Below are positions 36,800 through 49,437 of a DNA stretch of 64,000 bases, one piece after another. Origin of the DNA: Lytechinus variegatus (lineage: Eukaryota > Echinodermata > Echinoidea > Temnopleuroida > Toxopneustidae); NCBI RefSeq assembly GCF_018143015.1, contig NC_054742.1, positions 15,607,632 to 15,671,631 of the forward strand, written 5' to 3'. The notes beneath the pieces are model-generated. The model was not told the origin of the DNA, did not search any database, and saw nothing but the letters and a program-made list of their open reading frames with translations. A program made the translations under genes and the position numbers. Each line of letters starts with the position of its first letter. The first letter of the stretch is position 1.

Positions 36800-36886
36800 G
36801 ATGTGTTTCAATCAGATATGATTATTTATGTCTTGGACCGCCCTTTAACATCACTATCCAAAAGACCTGACGAGGGCTTGAACCTC
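36800..36886 (-). repeat. SINE-like repeat, partial copy (B-box part)
   Basis: On the minus strand GGTTCAAGCCCTCGTC and TAAAGGGCGGTCCAAGACAT match the repeat at 60600-60733; the 7SL-like 5' arm is not recognisable here. Confidence 0.6.
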
Positions 36887-36997
36887 AAATACACTTAACT
36901 ACATCTCAATTATCTGCTTGGTCATCACTTCTATAAACATCACTGTTACTTGATTTTGATCTTGTGTTTGTCAATCCTTGCTCTTTCCTCTCTAAAG

Positions 36998-38146
36998 TTT
37001 TTGTCTCACCTGCGAAGCAGAGTGAGACTATAGGCGCCGCTTTTCCGACGGCGGCGGCGACGGCGGCGGCGGCGTCGACGGCGGCGGCGACGGCGGCGGC
37101 GGCGTCAACATCAAATCTTAACCTGAGGTTAAGTTTTTGAAATGACATCATAACTTAGAAAGTATATGGACCTAGTTCATGAAACTTGGCCATAAGGTTA
37201 ATCAAGTATTACTGAACATCCTATTAAAGTTTCATGTCACATGACCAAGGTCAAAGGTCATTTAGGGTCAATGAACTTAGACCATGTTGGAGGAATCAAC
37301 ATTGAAATCTTAACCTGAGGTTAAGTTTTTGAAATGTCATCATAACTTAGAAAATATATGGACCTAGTTCATGAAACTTGGACATAAGGTTAATCAAGTA
37401 TCACTGAACATCCTGCATGAGTTTCACGTCACATGACCAAGGTCAAAGGTCATTTAGGGTCAATGAACTTTGGCCGAATTGGGGATATCTGTTGAATTCC
37501 CATCATAACTTTGAAAGTTTATGGATCTGGTTCATGAAACTTGGACATAATAGTAATCAAGCATCACTGAATATTTTGTGCAAGTTTCAGGTCTCATGAT
37601 TAAGGTCAAAGGTCATTTAGGGTCAATGAACTTTGGCCGAATCGGGGGTATCTGTTGAATTACCATCATAACTTTGAAAGTTTATTAGTCTAGTTCATTA
37701 AACTTGGACATATGAGTAATCAAATATCACTGAACATCCTGTGCGCGTTTCAGGTCACATGACCAAGGTCAAAGGTCAATGAACTTTGGCCGAATTGGGT
37801 GTATCTGTAGAATTACCATCAAAACTTTGAAAGTTTATGGATCTGATTCATGAAACTTGTACATAAGAGTAATCAAGTATCACTGAACATCCTGTGCGAG
37901 TTTCAGGTCACATGATCAAGGTCAAAGGTCATGTAAGGTCAATGAACTTTGGCCATGTTGGGGTTTTTTGTTGAATAACCATCATATCTCTGTAAGTTTA
38001 TTGGTCTAGTTCATAAAAAGTGGACATAAGAGTAACCATGTATCACTGAACATCTTGTGCGAGTTAGAGTAGTATTCAAAGTCAGCACTGCTGCTATTTT
38101 GAACCGCGTGATGCAGGTGAGACGGCCAGAGGCATTCCACTTGTTT
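36998..38146 (+). repeat. Repeat family 1, complete copy with GCC-repeat head
   Basis: TTTTTGTCTCACCTGCGAAG head, an expanded GGCGGCGGCGAC stretch at about 37045-37105, core units of about 192 and then about 160 bp, and a 3' end GATGCAGGTGAGACGG...CCACTTGTTTC. Confidence 0.85.
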
Positions 38147-39170
38147 CTATTTTGTGAGCCTTTCTCTCTTGAATGTAAGTATGCATGCATGAAGTATAAA
38201 ATAGACATTAGACCATCCTTGAACAGAAAAGACTGTTGGAATATTGTTAACCTGTGAATATTCCAAACTCATTTTGAATCAGTAAGCTGGGCCATGTTAC
38301 ATGAAAGATGTACTGTAAGCCTATGGCAAGCCTTGGACAAGAACTTAAACTGATTTTAACAATAATTTTATCTTCTTATGTAACAGGGCCCTGATTAGAT
38401 CAGATTTTTATAAATCATATAATGGTATGCCATTAAGTGTTCCAAGAGTTAAAATTATGTGTTTGTTTTGTAGAAATAAAGACTTGTTTGTATATTGCCT
38501 TATCAATAAATCATCTATGGAATATATGGATTCTGCAGTAAAATTCATTATTCTGATTGTGCATGTGTCTACCATTTATTCATGAACCTTTACATACCAA
38601 TTAAATCAATGAATAAATAAAACAATGACCATGAATAATAGTTGATCAGCATTAATACTGTGATATGATTCTGTGCAAAAATACACAAAACAGTCATGGA
38701 AATGTTTCTCTGGTTCAATACAAAACATTTGATTATGAAATGATTTTGCTTGATTTGGAGAAATGATTATTTTCCATTACAGCACATCCCCCCCCCCCAA
38801 GAAAAATTGTCCCTCCTGCAGTGAACTTAATTTGAAAGTTTGCTAGTATTCTAACTCAATGTACAGGACTAGAAATCTCATTTCATGTTCTAACTGCTAA
38901 GAAAATTTTGTTGATCTCACTTCAGCAATTTGAATGTATTTTTGCTGTATTTCTGCATTGTCCTTTGCATGTTAAACCCCATTTTAACATTAAGGATCTG
39001 AGCAGGGACATTTTCCTGATCTATCCAGGCTTATCAAATCATTAACTTGATAAGTTCAGAAGGGCAAGAAACATGCAGAATGAAGTTTGTTTGATAATTG
39101 ATAGGGGAATCAGTGCACCAACCTGAAAGAAAATATGTATGATGGAGGTGTACAATTGGCTGAACATGTT
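38147..39170. other. Intergenic, nothing recognised
   Basis: AT-rich; C-run at about 38789-38798. Confidence 0.5.
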
Positions 39171-39696
39171 GGGGGGCCACTTACGATGACGAGTGGATAC
39201 CATGCGTGACCAAAAAAACGTAAAAAGAATGTCTTTTTCACGATAGGGCACGTTACGTACGTAACGTGATAAGGGTGTCAAAAACACAAAAATAATGAAA
39301 AAAGGGTATCTATTTCGCTAGGAGATTTGTGTTTAAGGTCAAATTTGCGGGGATGATAAAACAAAATTAAAATATTTTATAAAGGATGTCCTTTTTGCCT
39401 CAATACGTGTTTAGAGACTGAGTTGCACGAGGTGGGAAAGATGTAAAGGTAAAACCAACGACCAAAGGAGCGTGACACAACAATAAAACATTCCTGTACT
39501 TGTTTAGGGGTTCATTTCAGAGAATACGGCAAGAGTATCTTTTTGTTCGCAATACCACTTGTTAAGGGCAGGGTTTCACACGCCAATACTTGTTAAGGGA
39601 TGCATTTTCAGAATATTGAAATTACGTGTTTAGGGTGCTTTTCACAACCCCATGGTCGTGCATGGTATCCACTCGTAAATCGAAGTGGCCCCCAGG
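39171..39696. mobile_element. GGGGCCACTTAC MITE, copy 1
   Basis: Left end GGGGGGCCACTTAC...GAGTGGATACCATGC, right end GCATGGTATCCACTC...AAGTGGCCCCC. Perfect 20-bp palindrome CACGTTACGTACGTAACGTG at 39249-39268. No transposase frame. Confidence 0.88.
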
Positions 39697-40619
39697 GAAT
39701 GAAGAGCTAACCAAACTTGCAAATGTGAACATTACCAGTGCAAATTTACTTTTCAATTAATTTGATCTCACTTAACAAAAATAATAATGAAGAAAAAAGA
39801 TTACAATAGTTGGAAGTAGATGTGCAACAGGCACAACCTGTTGTGTCCCCATCTGTGTGTAATTCTCATCAAACTTGAACTTTCAAGCACTGTTGTTGCC
39901 CTTTTGAACATGCTCAAGGTTTTGATTTGATGTACCTGGTTAGATCCATGGAGATTTCCCTGGTCAGATCATGCTAGACAGAAGAGAACAGCAATGCATC
40001 ATGCAAACCTAGAATGGGCTAGAAAGCACCACTTTTGCATAATTTTTGTGTTTTCAAAACTGCTGAGCAAGACCAATGAAATTTTTAACGGAACATTTCA
40101 CCACATTTTATGAACAATAGTACTCTATTTTGGAATTGATTCAGCCGTATCCGAGTGACATTTTGGGGGAGACACACTGTATTCATCTCAGATTGCTTAT
40201 CAAAACACTTCAGACCTATTTTCATATTTCTTCAAGGAAAACTGAATACCCTCGTATTTGTTGCCAGGTGATTGCAAAATGAATCAAACAAAGAAATGAA
40301 TTTGTATATATTTACAATTATTTATTCACATTTTCTTCACCAAAATATTTTTTTTTCTGGGGGGGGGGGGGGGAGGGTGGAATTGGTCAGTATAATGAGT
40401 TCAGTTGTATTCATGTTAGATTTCAATGTAATTCAATTATAAGTAGAAGTGACACTACAAAGAGCATACAAGAGACATCATATCAATCACATCATATTGT
40501 ACACTGCTTCAGCCACACCAACCACAAAAAATACCCATATATGCAGACATTACCTACTCATATTTTATTGGGATTCTCTTGGCCCTCTATACTAATGCAG
40601 CACAATTACTAAAATTCTA
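39697..40619. other. Intergenic, nothing recognised
   Basis: G-run of about 15 at 40359-40373; otherwise unassigned. Confidence 0.5.
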
Positions 40620-41601
40620 CAGTGCGTATCAAAAAAAAGTTTACACTTAGAAAAACTCCTGTAAAATTATACATTTGTAATATCCTGAAGATTTTTCCAC
40701 ATTTTAACATTGGTACAGATCCATTTAAGCAAATGACAATATAACTGTTGAAAAATATTTCCGCTTGAGTGAGCACCACTTACTTTTGTAAAGTTAGTGA
40801 AAAATGATTTGCGCAGAACTTTGAAATAGTTATGCGAATAAAAGTAGACCTTCATCATGAAGAACATGCGGAATTTTGTTAGTAAAATTGATTTAAAGAT
40901 ATCTTTTACTTTTTAAAACTTGTTTCCTTGCCCAAAACACTTCGCAGAGTGCATTACACCCCACCCCACACACAGAGGCAATCGTGACGATATTTGCTTT
41001 ACACTGAGCTGTTATTTACATCATGAAATGGCTAAGGCTTGATTTTCATTTTGTTTTTTATTGTCAAGATTTGGAAAAGTGTGGAGAAACAAGTATTAAA
41101 TGACCAAAGAAACATAAACCCACTTAAAACGATAAAAACTTAATGAAAAAATGCTGGAGATGTCTGATATAAACTTTTGTTCAGATTCAGTTATGTCCTC
41201 AGATCCAGCTGGCACAAAAAGGGTAAAGGGTGTACTTACTAAGTATTTAAATTTCAATTTTGGTGGCAAAATTGTAACAAAATGCTTCAATGTATCCTTT
41301 TTATTTCAATTGACTAAAAGTGCAATAGAAATGTATGATAAATGTTTCGCAGGGTAAGTTTGATTTCGCCCTTTCCCCTTGACACAGCTTGAAAACGAGC
41401 ATGTCTGCGCAAACAGATTTCTGCGAGCTTTACAAAAATGGACAGTGCTCACTCAGGTGTAACATTCTGTCAAAACTTTTACTTTCATTAGATAGATGAG
41501 ACCCAAACCCAAGATTATATGTGAAAAAATTACCCACATGTTGTATACTTTTTAATTCCCAGGTCTTTTTCAAAGTGTAAACTTTTTTTTGATATGCACT
41601 G
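40620..41601. mobile_element. Tc1/mariner-type non-autonomous element
   Basis: Left TIR CAGTGCGTATCAAAAAAAAG then TTTACACTT; right TIR AAGTGTAAAC then TTTTTTTTGATATGCACTG; TA on both sides (40618-40619, 41602-41603). No transposase motif in the 982 bp. Confidence 0.82.
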
Positions 41602-41605
41602 TAGA

Positions 41606-41930
41606 ACAAGGTGGGTGTTACATAAAGCTGTTTGTAAGAGTGACTTTAAGAATGACTGGTGAGTGGTGAACCTTTCTTACAAGCTAAATAATCACCAATG
41701 AACATTTAGGAAGGTAGGAAGTAATTCTTTAAAAAGCTGTGTGCGCTATGAACGCCTAGCTTAGCCGGGTAATATATGAGTGCCTTGAGCACATAACAAG
41801 GTGGATATATGCGCAATATAAAAACCCTATATTATTATTATATTAATTTTGAATATCATTTACCACAAGAAAGGATCACCAGTCATTCTTAGTCTTTCAT
41901 ACAAATAGCTTTGTGAAACGGCCAGTGTTT
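41606..41930. mobile_element. GGTGTTTCATAAAGCTG MITE with inserted LINE/SINE tail
   Basis: GGGTGTTACATAAAGCTG on the left, AATAGCTTTGTGAAACGGCC on the right. Inside, at about 41735-41850, ATATGCGCAATATAAAAACC followed by an (ATT)n tail looks like a separate retroelement 3' end. Related to 60190-60366. Confidence 0.6.
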
Positions 41931-44278
41931 CTCCATTTACCTTGCTATTAGGCCAATTTTACAAAGAGTTAAATGTAAAAGGTAATTGGGCTATATTTTT
42001 AATTAGAGATTTCTGAAATAGTGCAGATGAATTTGAGTCCAGAGAAATGCAACTGGCGGCCTTATTAAACTTTAGAGCTTCCACAGAAGAGCAAAACTCT
42101 TTCTCTCAATGGATTATGCCATGAGCCAAACGCATTCCTATGTCAGTGCATGATTATATGTATTTTCGAGGGATTTTCCAACAGTTTTGAACATGTCATA
42201 ATTCAAATATTTTAAGGTCAAATGTGTTGATTTATATAAACGGATCCTTGTCCCATGATGTAGAGATAGTACAGATAAAATTAGACCCAAAGAAAAAGTC
42301 ACTTTCATTTTACAAGGCTTTTTATTGGAAAAGTAGTCAATTTGAGGACACCAAACGGGGTATAGATCTGGTGCAACTTATCTACATATTATATATTTTG
42401 CTCTCATTTGTTGTAATTATGTTGCTACCATGTCAGGTATGCAGGGAATAGCGTAAAATTGCACATACATTTTAACTAAAGGTTTATCTAAAAGGTTTAC
42501 AGTAATGAAAGGTCTGACACATACGATAACAGGTAAATCTAATCACATTCATCCTTAATGCTTTGGAACGCGTCCCATGCCATGAGCATGGTCTTACCAA
42601 TTATATGGCATGAAAACCAACATAAAATAAGGACAGTCAATATTTATCAAGTCATACTTAATTCTCTGTAAACTACCCTCAGGGTTGAAAGAAGCAAAAG
42701 CAGATTTTCAGCCTATCATAGGTAAGATTCAAACCGATTGCCCTCTAATTGGAGGTGATGGTCAAAAACAACTAGACCATGATGCTTCCACCAACATAAT
42801 GGTATGCAATGAAACCATCATTGTAGACTATGTTGGGATTTTTCTTGGTTTGGCGTCGTCTTTGCTGATATGTGACCAGAGTCATGGCAGGTTAATGTTC
42901 AGTATAGGGTGAACTTATAATGAATTATGATTTCAACAGTAGATGGAAAGGTAATTTTGACTTAGAATCCAAGACAAAGCTAATAATTGCCTTCAATAGC
43001 TGGGAAGAATGGCAAATATCAAATTTGGAATCTCTAGAGTATCTTCATAGTGTTCCAACATGACAGCAGTCAGCACTTGCACAATCTTGCAGACATAATT
43101 GATGGCTAAATATGCATCATATCTGAGTGTCTTTGTGTATTATAAATGAATAAACACACTGTTGTAAACAGTCATAATGAAGTCTCTATTTATATCATGT
43201 AATGACTGGATCTTTTGATACTGGTGGACCAAACTCTTCCATTGTTTGGGTAACTAGGAGAAGGAAATCCATGAAAGAACCAACTGCAACCCTCATCAAT
43301 CGTGCTTGAGTTGCACTAAAATTTCTGTCAATAGATGAAGAGGAAATAGAAGATTTAATAGTACATATTCATCTGAACTTTATACCATCCAAGCAAATTT
43401 GTTGTTCCATGACATAAGGTCTAGCTATTTCAGGCAAACTTACTTGAGACCTTGTTTCAAAAATTCATCACTTTTTTTTATAATACAGCTAAAGCAAAGT
43501 AATTCATGGAAAATGCAGAATGTTGGGCCAAGTACCTTTATTTTCTAATGGACTACCAAGTTATCATCTCATTATCAGCAATATTTCTTTAAAACAGTAT
43601 TCCTACAGCAATAGACCAGATTGAACATGTCTAAAATGACTTCTGATATCCAGATATTTTAAATTATAGAGGCTTTTCTTTTTGCAGATTGATCAGGTAC
43701 TCAAAAATCAACAAAGGTGTGTCATACCATGTTGACTCATGAAAACTTCTACTGGATATAATTGAATGTACCATGTTTGATCAGTTAGTTTGATCCCACT
43801 GGTAATTACTATACATGCATCTCAGGGGCTAGCTGCAGAGGGATTTGATGGGGATTAACATACAAAATCACAATTTGATGGTCATAGTCATATTTTGTAC
43901 ACCATTACCAGGCTTGACCATTACTGAAAAAAAGTGGAAGGCTGAAGCCCTCATAGCCCCCATTTACCTTTCAGCTACAGATATATTCTACTTTTATCGA
44001 CTTTTTATAATCAGTGATGCCGAATTTTGGAATACAACATGTAGTTTGTCTAATTGAATGTTGCAAAGGGGAAGATTAAAATCAGTGTTTTAGATTTTTG
44101 TTCATGCTTTATGATTAGATTGTATGGTTAAATGATACTTGCCATATTCCCAGATCCTTTATCTCATGAATGAGAAAATTATGAATGTAAGCATACCCCC
44201 CCCCCCCCCCCGAAACAAAAAATGTACCGGTAGTCACATGAATAAGTATATCACACTCAGAAATACATGTACCTATTT
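41931..44278. other. Intergenic, no gene or repeat recognised
   Basis: Short open frames show no motifs. A C16 run lies at 44196-44211. Confidence 0.5.
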
Positions 44279-44777
44279 TAAAGGGGAAGTTCACCCTGAC
44301 AAAAGTTTGTTGTAAAAATAGCATAAAAATAATAACAAATATTGCCAAAGGTTTGGGATAAATACATCAAAGAATTAAAAAGTTTTAATTAATTAATTTT
44401 GATGTCATGTGCAAGCAGCATCCCTACATAGCGAATGGAAAAAAAATCAAATGTCATTTTCTCTGAAAATTAAAAATTGTTTTTACTGTACATGTACCTT
44501 TTGTATATCAATAGACAAATCATTTCACATTCGATCATGAAAAGAAAACAAAAATAAGTCATCAGGAACCATCAAAAAAGTGAAATTCATGCATTTTATA
44601 TTACTTTTACAATAACATATGGGGCACCTGCTCATTTATGACGTCACAAATCCAAAACTTAAAATTCTAATAACTTTCTCAATCTTTAACAGATTTTTGT
44701 CAAAACTTCACTAATATTTTGCATTATTTTTCTGCTGTTTCTACAATAAACTTTTCTTCAGGATGAACTTCCCCTTT
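44279..44777. mobile_element. AAAGGGGAAGTTCACCC MITE
   Basis: Left TIR AAAGGGGAAGTTCACCCTGA with AAGTTTGTTGTA inside; right end TACAATAAACTTTTCTTCAG and GATGAACTTCCCCTTT, its inverse. Confidence 0.8.
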
Positions 44778-46339
44778 CATATAACGGGCAATGGGCAAGA
44801 AAATCATACAAGTAATAATATCTTACACAATCAGTGTAGCTCCATCTACTCTAAGGTTCTTTGTGATCTCTTTGGGCCTTGGTTCCTTATCCACAGATAG
44901 ACTGTTGTATGCAATCTCTGCCTCTCTTTCAGAATGCATTGGGATCCTCAGTTCACTGTTAAAAAATGGATTGTGATCACAACAAAAATAATAAGAAGAA
45001 TAAGGCGATAATGCAGTTTTGTATTGGCTGACATCGAGCAGATTTCCCCATCAGTAATTGTTCGCAAATGCCATAGCAAGTTTCTCACTCACATTTCAAA
45101 TTTGATTTTCCCACTGCTTATCGGAGTATCGCGATAAGGAGTGGCTGTATTTCAACTTGATCTCACTGTCATATTTTCATTCAGACATCAATATGCTTGG
45201 CATGCTTGGCATCGTTATAATTTAAATATACACTGAAGTTCTATATTCATGACGTCGAGATCGAAGCCAATATTCAGAAAAGGGGTTGGGTTATTGTCCT
45301 TGAAATGTAATCGAAGACTTTCTTTGACATTTGCGAACAAGTGGGGAAATTTGCTCGAAGTCGGTTGGTGTGACACTGTCACTACATTACTATATTAACG
45401 CCAATAGAGAATAAGAATAACAATTCCATAGGCCTAATCTATTACAATGAATAATGATAATTGATGAAGATGACCAGAAAAGTTATTTTGTGGGAAATAT
45501 CCAAATCCCCCCCCCCCCCCATTGGCTCGCTTGTCTGTATATCCGGTGGGTGTTTCATTAAGATGTTTATAAAGTAACACACGACCAGAACATGTTCTTA
45601 AGTGGCAAGTCAACTACAAAGGGATATCACATAGCACAAGAAAGAATCACTAGTCGTGCGTAAAGTCATTCGTCTCAAACTTGTTCACTGCAACAACCCT
45701 GGCTGAGTGAAATCTAATGTTATGGTACAGTATGCCAATGTAGTACACAGCACCCACTTAAAACATTCATTAAAATATCACTTTTGTAACCAAAAATAAT
45801 AATTTCCATACAGTTGCCATTTATTTATCATTAGTAACTTCAGGATCATTTTTGTATTCACAAAAGCGCTAGAAACTTGGATTTTGGGTAGGCCTGGGAC
45901 TTTCGGGTTTTTTTCTCTTCGGGTACTTTGGTAATTTTCGGGCGGGTACCCGAAAAACATGCCGCTCGAAATATGACTAGTGGAAAAACCCCATAGGTGA
46001 CGTCATCAAGCCACTGTGATGCAAGCCAATTTATGAATGAAAATATAGTAAGCATGCGCATTGCAAGCCTCCCGTGCCCCACGCAGTATTCCATCAAAAC
46101 AAGTCTGCAATATTCTGTCACCTCGTACTAAAATCGACCTAGAATTCCACTTTTCAATATTTCATATGACTTATAAAAGGTATTCTCAGAGGATCTGTTT
46201 TCTCACCGATACCGCACAGGTAAGCAAATTTTTGTTACGTCTTGCTTTTCCGTCAAAATCTTACTAAGTAGCGTCGATATTACATCGTGTTCGTGAGTTT
46301 GTAGAATCTATCGCTACGTGACTAAAGTCAATTGATTTT
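44778..46339. other. Intergenic, nothing recognised
   Basis: A solo GGTGGGTGTTTCATTAAGAT end at about 45545 relates to the MITE at 60190. C14 run at 45507-45520. Confidence 0.5.
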
Positions 46340-46459
46340 CGGGTTTCGGAGGTCAAATGCGCCAGCCAATCAAGATCGTGTTACCATTTTCGGTATATGA
46401 TGAACTGAAAATGGTATCAAGAACGTGATTGGCTGGCGCTTCGTATGCTCTGAAACCCG
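46340..46459. repeat. 120-bp hairpin
   Basis: CGGGTTTCGGAG, GCGCCAGCCAATCA and ACCATTTTC pair with GAAAATGGT, TGATTGGCTGGCGC and CTCTGAAACCCG around a short loop. Confidence 0.75.
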
Positions 46460-46489
46460 GATAAAATAATTAAAAGAATTCAATTTACC

Positions 46490-47054
46490 TAAAGGACAAG
46501 TCCACCCCAACAAAAATTGATTTGAATAGAAAGAGAAAAATCCCAAGCATAAGACTGAAATTTCATCAAAATCAGATGTAAAATAAGAAAGTTGTGATAT
46601 TTTAAAGTTTCGCTTAATCTCACAAAACACTTGTATGCACATCCAGGTCGGTATGCAAATGAGGAGACTGATGACGTCATCCACTATTTCTTTTGTATTT
46701 TTATTATATGAAATATTCTAATTTTCTTCTCATTGTCAAGTTAAACAACAATTAATTCCTCCCTGAACATGTGGAATGAGCATTGTTTAATACTATATGG
46801 TTCAGTCAAGCTGGTCCTTATTGTCAAATATGTAAAAAAAGAAATATTGTATAATTCAAATAAGAAACAAAAGAAATAGTGATGGACATCATCGACTTAC
46901 TCACCTAGTTGTGTATATTATCACTGTTTTGTGAAAAATAAGCAAAACTTTCTTATATTACACCCGATTTTGATGTAATTTTCAGCACTAAGCTATGCTA
47001 GTTTGATTTTTCTCTATTCAAATCAGCATTTTCCTGAGGTGGACTTGACCTTTA
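46490..47054. mobile_element. TAAAGGWCAAGTCCACC MITE, uninterrupted copy
   Basis: TAAAGGACAAGTCCACCCCA at the left, GAGGTGGACTTGACCTTTA at the right. Interior TGATGACGTCATCCACTATT and GGTTCAGTCAAGC match the interrupted copy at 16479-17882 in reverse. Confidence 0.85.
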
Positions 47055-47083
47055 ACAAGTATTGAAAACAAAACGATACACCT

Positions 47084-47404
47084 GGCAAGTATTCCCTGAT
47101 TTATTTTGAACCCCTAAACAAGTACAGCAATATTTTAATTGTTATAGGCCTATGTCACGGACGTCAATTTCACCTTTACCTACATGTACATCATTGGGTT
47201 TAGTACGGCCCCATCTCGTGCAAATCGGACTCTAAACACTTAGTGTTGACTGTCATGACTGTTGAGGCAAAAAGTACATCCTTTCTCAGACATATTTCAG
47301 TCTTTTTTATACCCTCGCAAATTTGACCCTAAACACGTACCGACTACCGGTAGCTTTTTCTAGCGATATAGATTCCCTTTTTCATTATTTTAGTGTTCTG
47401 GCGA
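47084..47404 (-). mobile_element. GGGGCCACTTAC MITE, internal fragment
   Basis: The reverse complement matches the interior of 49438-49998: CTGTACTTGTTTAGGGGTTC, ACGTGTTTAGGGTC and GGGAATCTATATCGCTAG-type sequence. Both ends are lost. Confidence 0.7.
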
Positions 47405-47566
47405 TGCAAAAAAAAAAAGGTTGGTAAACATAAAATAATTTTTATTATTAATCATTTTTATAATATTTGGAATTTTTAGCAAATGCGAATTTTTCTTGAT
47501 TGTATTTCCTATAGTTGTCATTTATAAAGCACTGAAAAAAAGGTGTCCGGCAATAGGATACACTTA

Positions 47567-48176
47567 GCCAGGAGGCTTCTAGAGAGTAAAAATCATTTAC
47601 TAACGTAGGATTGAAGCCAGCTCTTCCTATTCATTCACCTACACGAAGGACCCCAAAACCTGAAACTTTCAACCCAAGATTTCTATTTTGCATTATGTTC
47701 TTCGCCAATAGATGGCAGCGTAAACATTGGGCAAGTCTTTTCACAATATTTTTCTCATTTTTTTAATGAATTCTTGTTTAAAAATAACATCGAGAGTGTA
47801 GAAATGTCGGAAATGAAGTTTTATCCCATGTAACGTTAGGCCTACATGATTCAGGGCTAGGCCTACTCTTAGTTTTAGAAGAAAAGTAGAAATCTGGGGG
47901 GTGAAACTAATTTAGACCGTATTTAGAGTTTAGTTTCAGAAATTCAGGTTTTGGGGTCCTTCGTGTAGGTGAATGAATAGGAAGACCTGGCTTCATTGGC
48001 CAAATCGTGGTTTTGGAAACCACTCATAGATTTGGTGGAAATAGGGAACCGTGCGTGCGACTGAATAAAGCGCTGCTGTATGAAGTGAACGGTGGTTACC
48101 TATATCACGATAATGCCGCTTCATTGAGAGTAAGCCTACGTTAGTAAATAATTTTACTCTCTAGAAGCCTCCTGGC
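47567..48176. mobile_element. GCCAGGAGGC foldback MITE
   Basis: The left arm starts GCCAGGAGGCTTCTAGAGAG and the right arm ends with its inverse, flanked by TA (47565-47566, 48177-48178). A second inner inverted pair: CATTCACCTACACGAAGGAC at about 47632 and its inverse at about 47960. Confidence 0.85.
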
Positions 48177-48227
48177 TAGAGCCAAGTACAGTACCTACTT
48201 GGCTACTTTATGATAATGATTATGAAA

Positions 48228-49016
48228 GGCAGTGTATACAGCCACACGCGTGTGTCTTTACCATCCAGCCACACGCATGTGGTTATATCCAGAACACCTA
48301 TCTGTGGATACCGCCACACGCCGCCAGTAATAACAGTAAAACGCGTATGTAGGTCTGACCGTCTATATCACGATCAAAATAACCTCATTTCTTCATAAAT
48401 TCTTACATTCTAAACCACTCTGATTTCTTTAAATCGTTTCAATTTCATTCTCACCGTCTTCTTTCCTTGCTTTTCTTGTCTTGTTACAAAAGGCCGCCTG
48501 TTAAATAGCAAATTTCCACACTTTTTCTACTTGTGTCGATTCTCTACTGACTCTAGGCTATGTGCGTGTACGTGCGTACGTACGAAACTCGGGATTCGTG
48601 CATGCTTAACGCTTGGTACGAAAATTATTCGTACCAAACGTAAACGTAACCCAAACTGTGTATGTCTACTGCGCTGCGCTAACGCTGTATGGGTCTGCCA
48701 CCGTACCGCGAAGGAAGCCAGAATCGACACAAGTAGAAAAAGAGAATTTGCTGTTAAACAGACGACCGTTTGTAACAAGACAAGAAAAGCAAGGAGAGAA
48801 GACGGTGAGAATGAAATTGAAATGATCTAAGGATATCAAACTCAAAGGGGTTTAGAATGTAAGAATTTAATGAAGAAATGAGGTTATTTTGATCGTGATA
48901 TAGACGGTCAGACCTACATACGTGTTTTACTGTTATTACTGGCGGCGGGTGGCGGTACCACAGATACATGTAGGTGTTCTGGATATAACCACACGCGTGT
49001 GGCTGTATACACTGCC
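48228..49016. mobile_element. 789-bp foldback with 9-bp target duplication (MULE-like)
   Basis: TIRs start GGCAGTGTATACAGCCACAC and run about 300 bp each side with few differences. Direct repeat ATTATGAAA flanks it exactly (48219-48227, 49017-49025). No transposase frame, so non-autonomous. Confidence 0.92.
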
Positions 49017-49437
49017 ATTATGAAACACACCCACCCGGACTTAGACACTCAGTGATGAGCATCGAGCAAAGCCCGAAGAAGCTCCAGCGCTGCCGAAGCC
49101 ATGGCCCGCAAGGCGCAAGGGCAAGGCGGTGGAAGCTGAAGGTTAAAAACTGTCTGAAACCTGGCGGATCTATGATTAAATTTTGATTTCTAACATTAGA
49201 TCTAAGCCAGCGCCAAGGGTCAAAATACGGTGCCCAAAATACAAGTTACGGCATCAAGTTATACATTCGTTTCGATAAAACTACAAACTGTGAATTTACT
49301 CACCATTTTACTGTAGAATCCATTTTGTTCGCATTCTCTCTTTCCCTTCTCGCCGACGCCTTCACGCGAACTGCTGTGCAGGCCCGGGTAACTGTTCAAG
49401 TTCAAGTTTATTGATTTCCTTTCTCAAACAGGACACC

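Noticed and set aside
36906..37151. 81-residue minus-strand frame rich in Ala and Val
   Set aside because: It is the translation of the GGC/GAC trinucleotide tract in a family 1 head; no independent coding evidence.
42685..42912. 75-residue frame with a normal-looking composition
   Set aside because: No recognisable domain and no neighbouring exon in phase; too short to call a gene.
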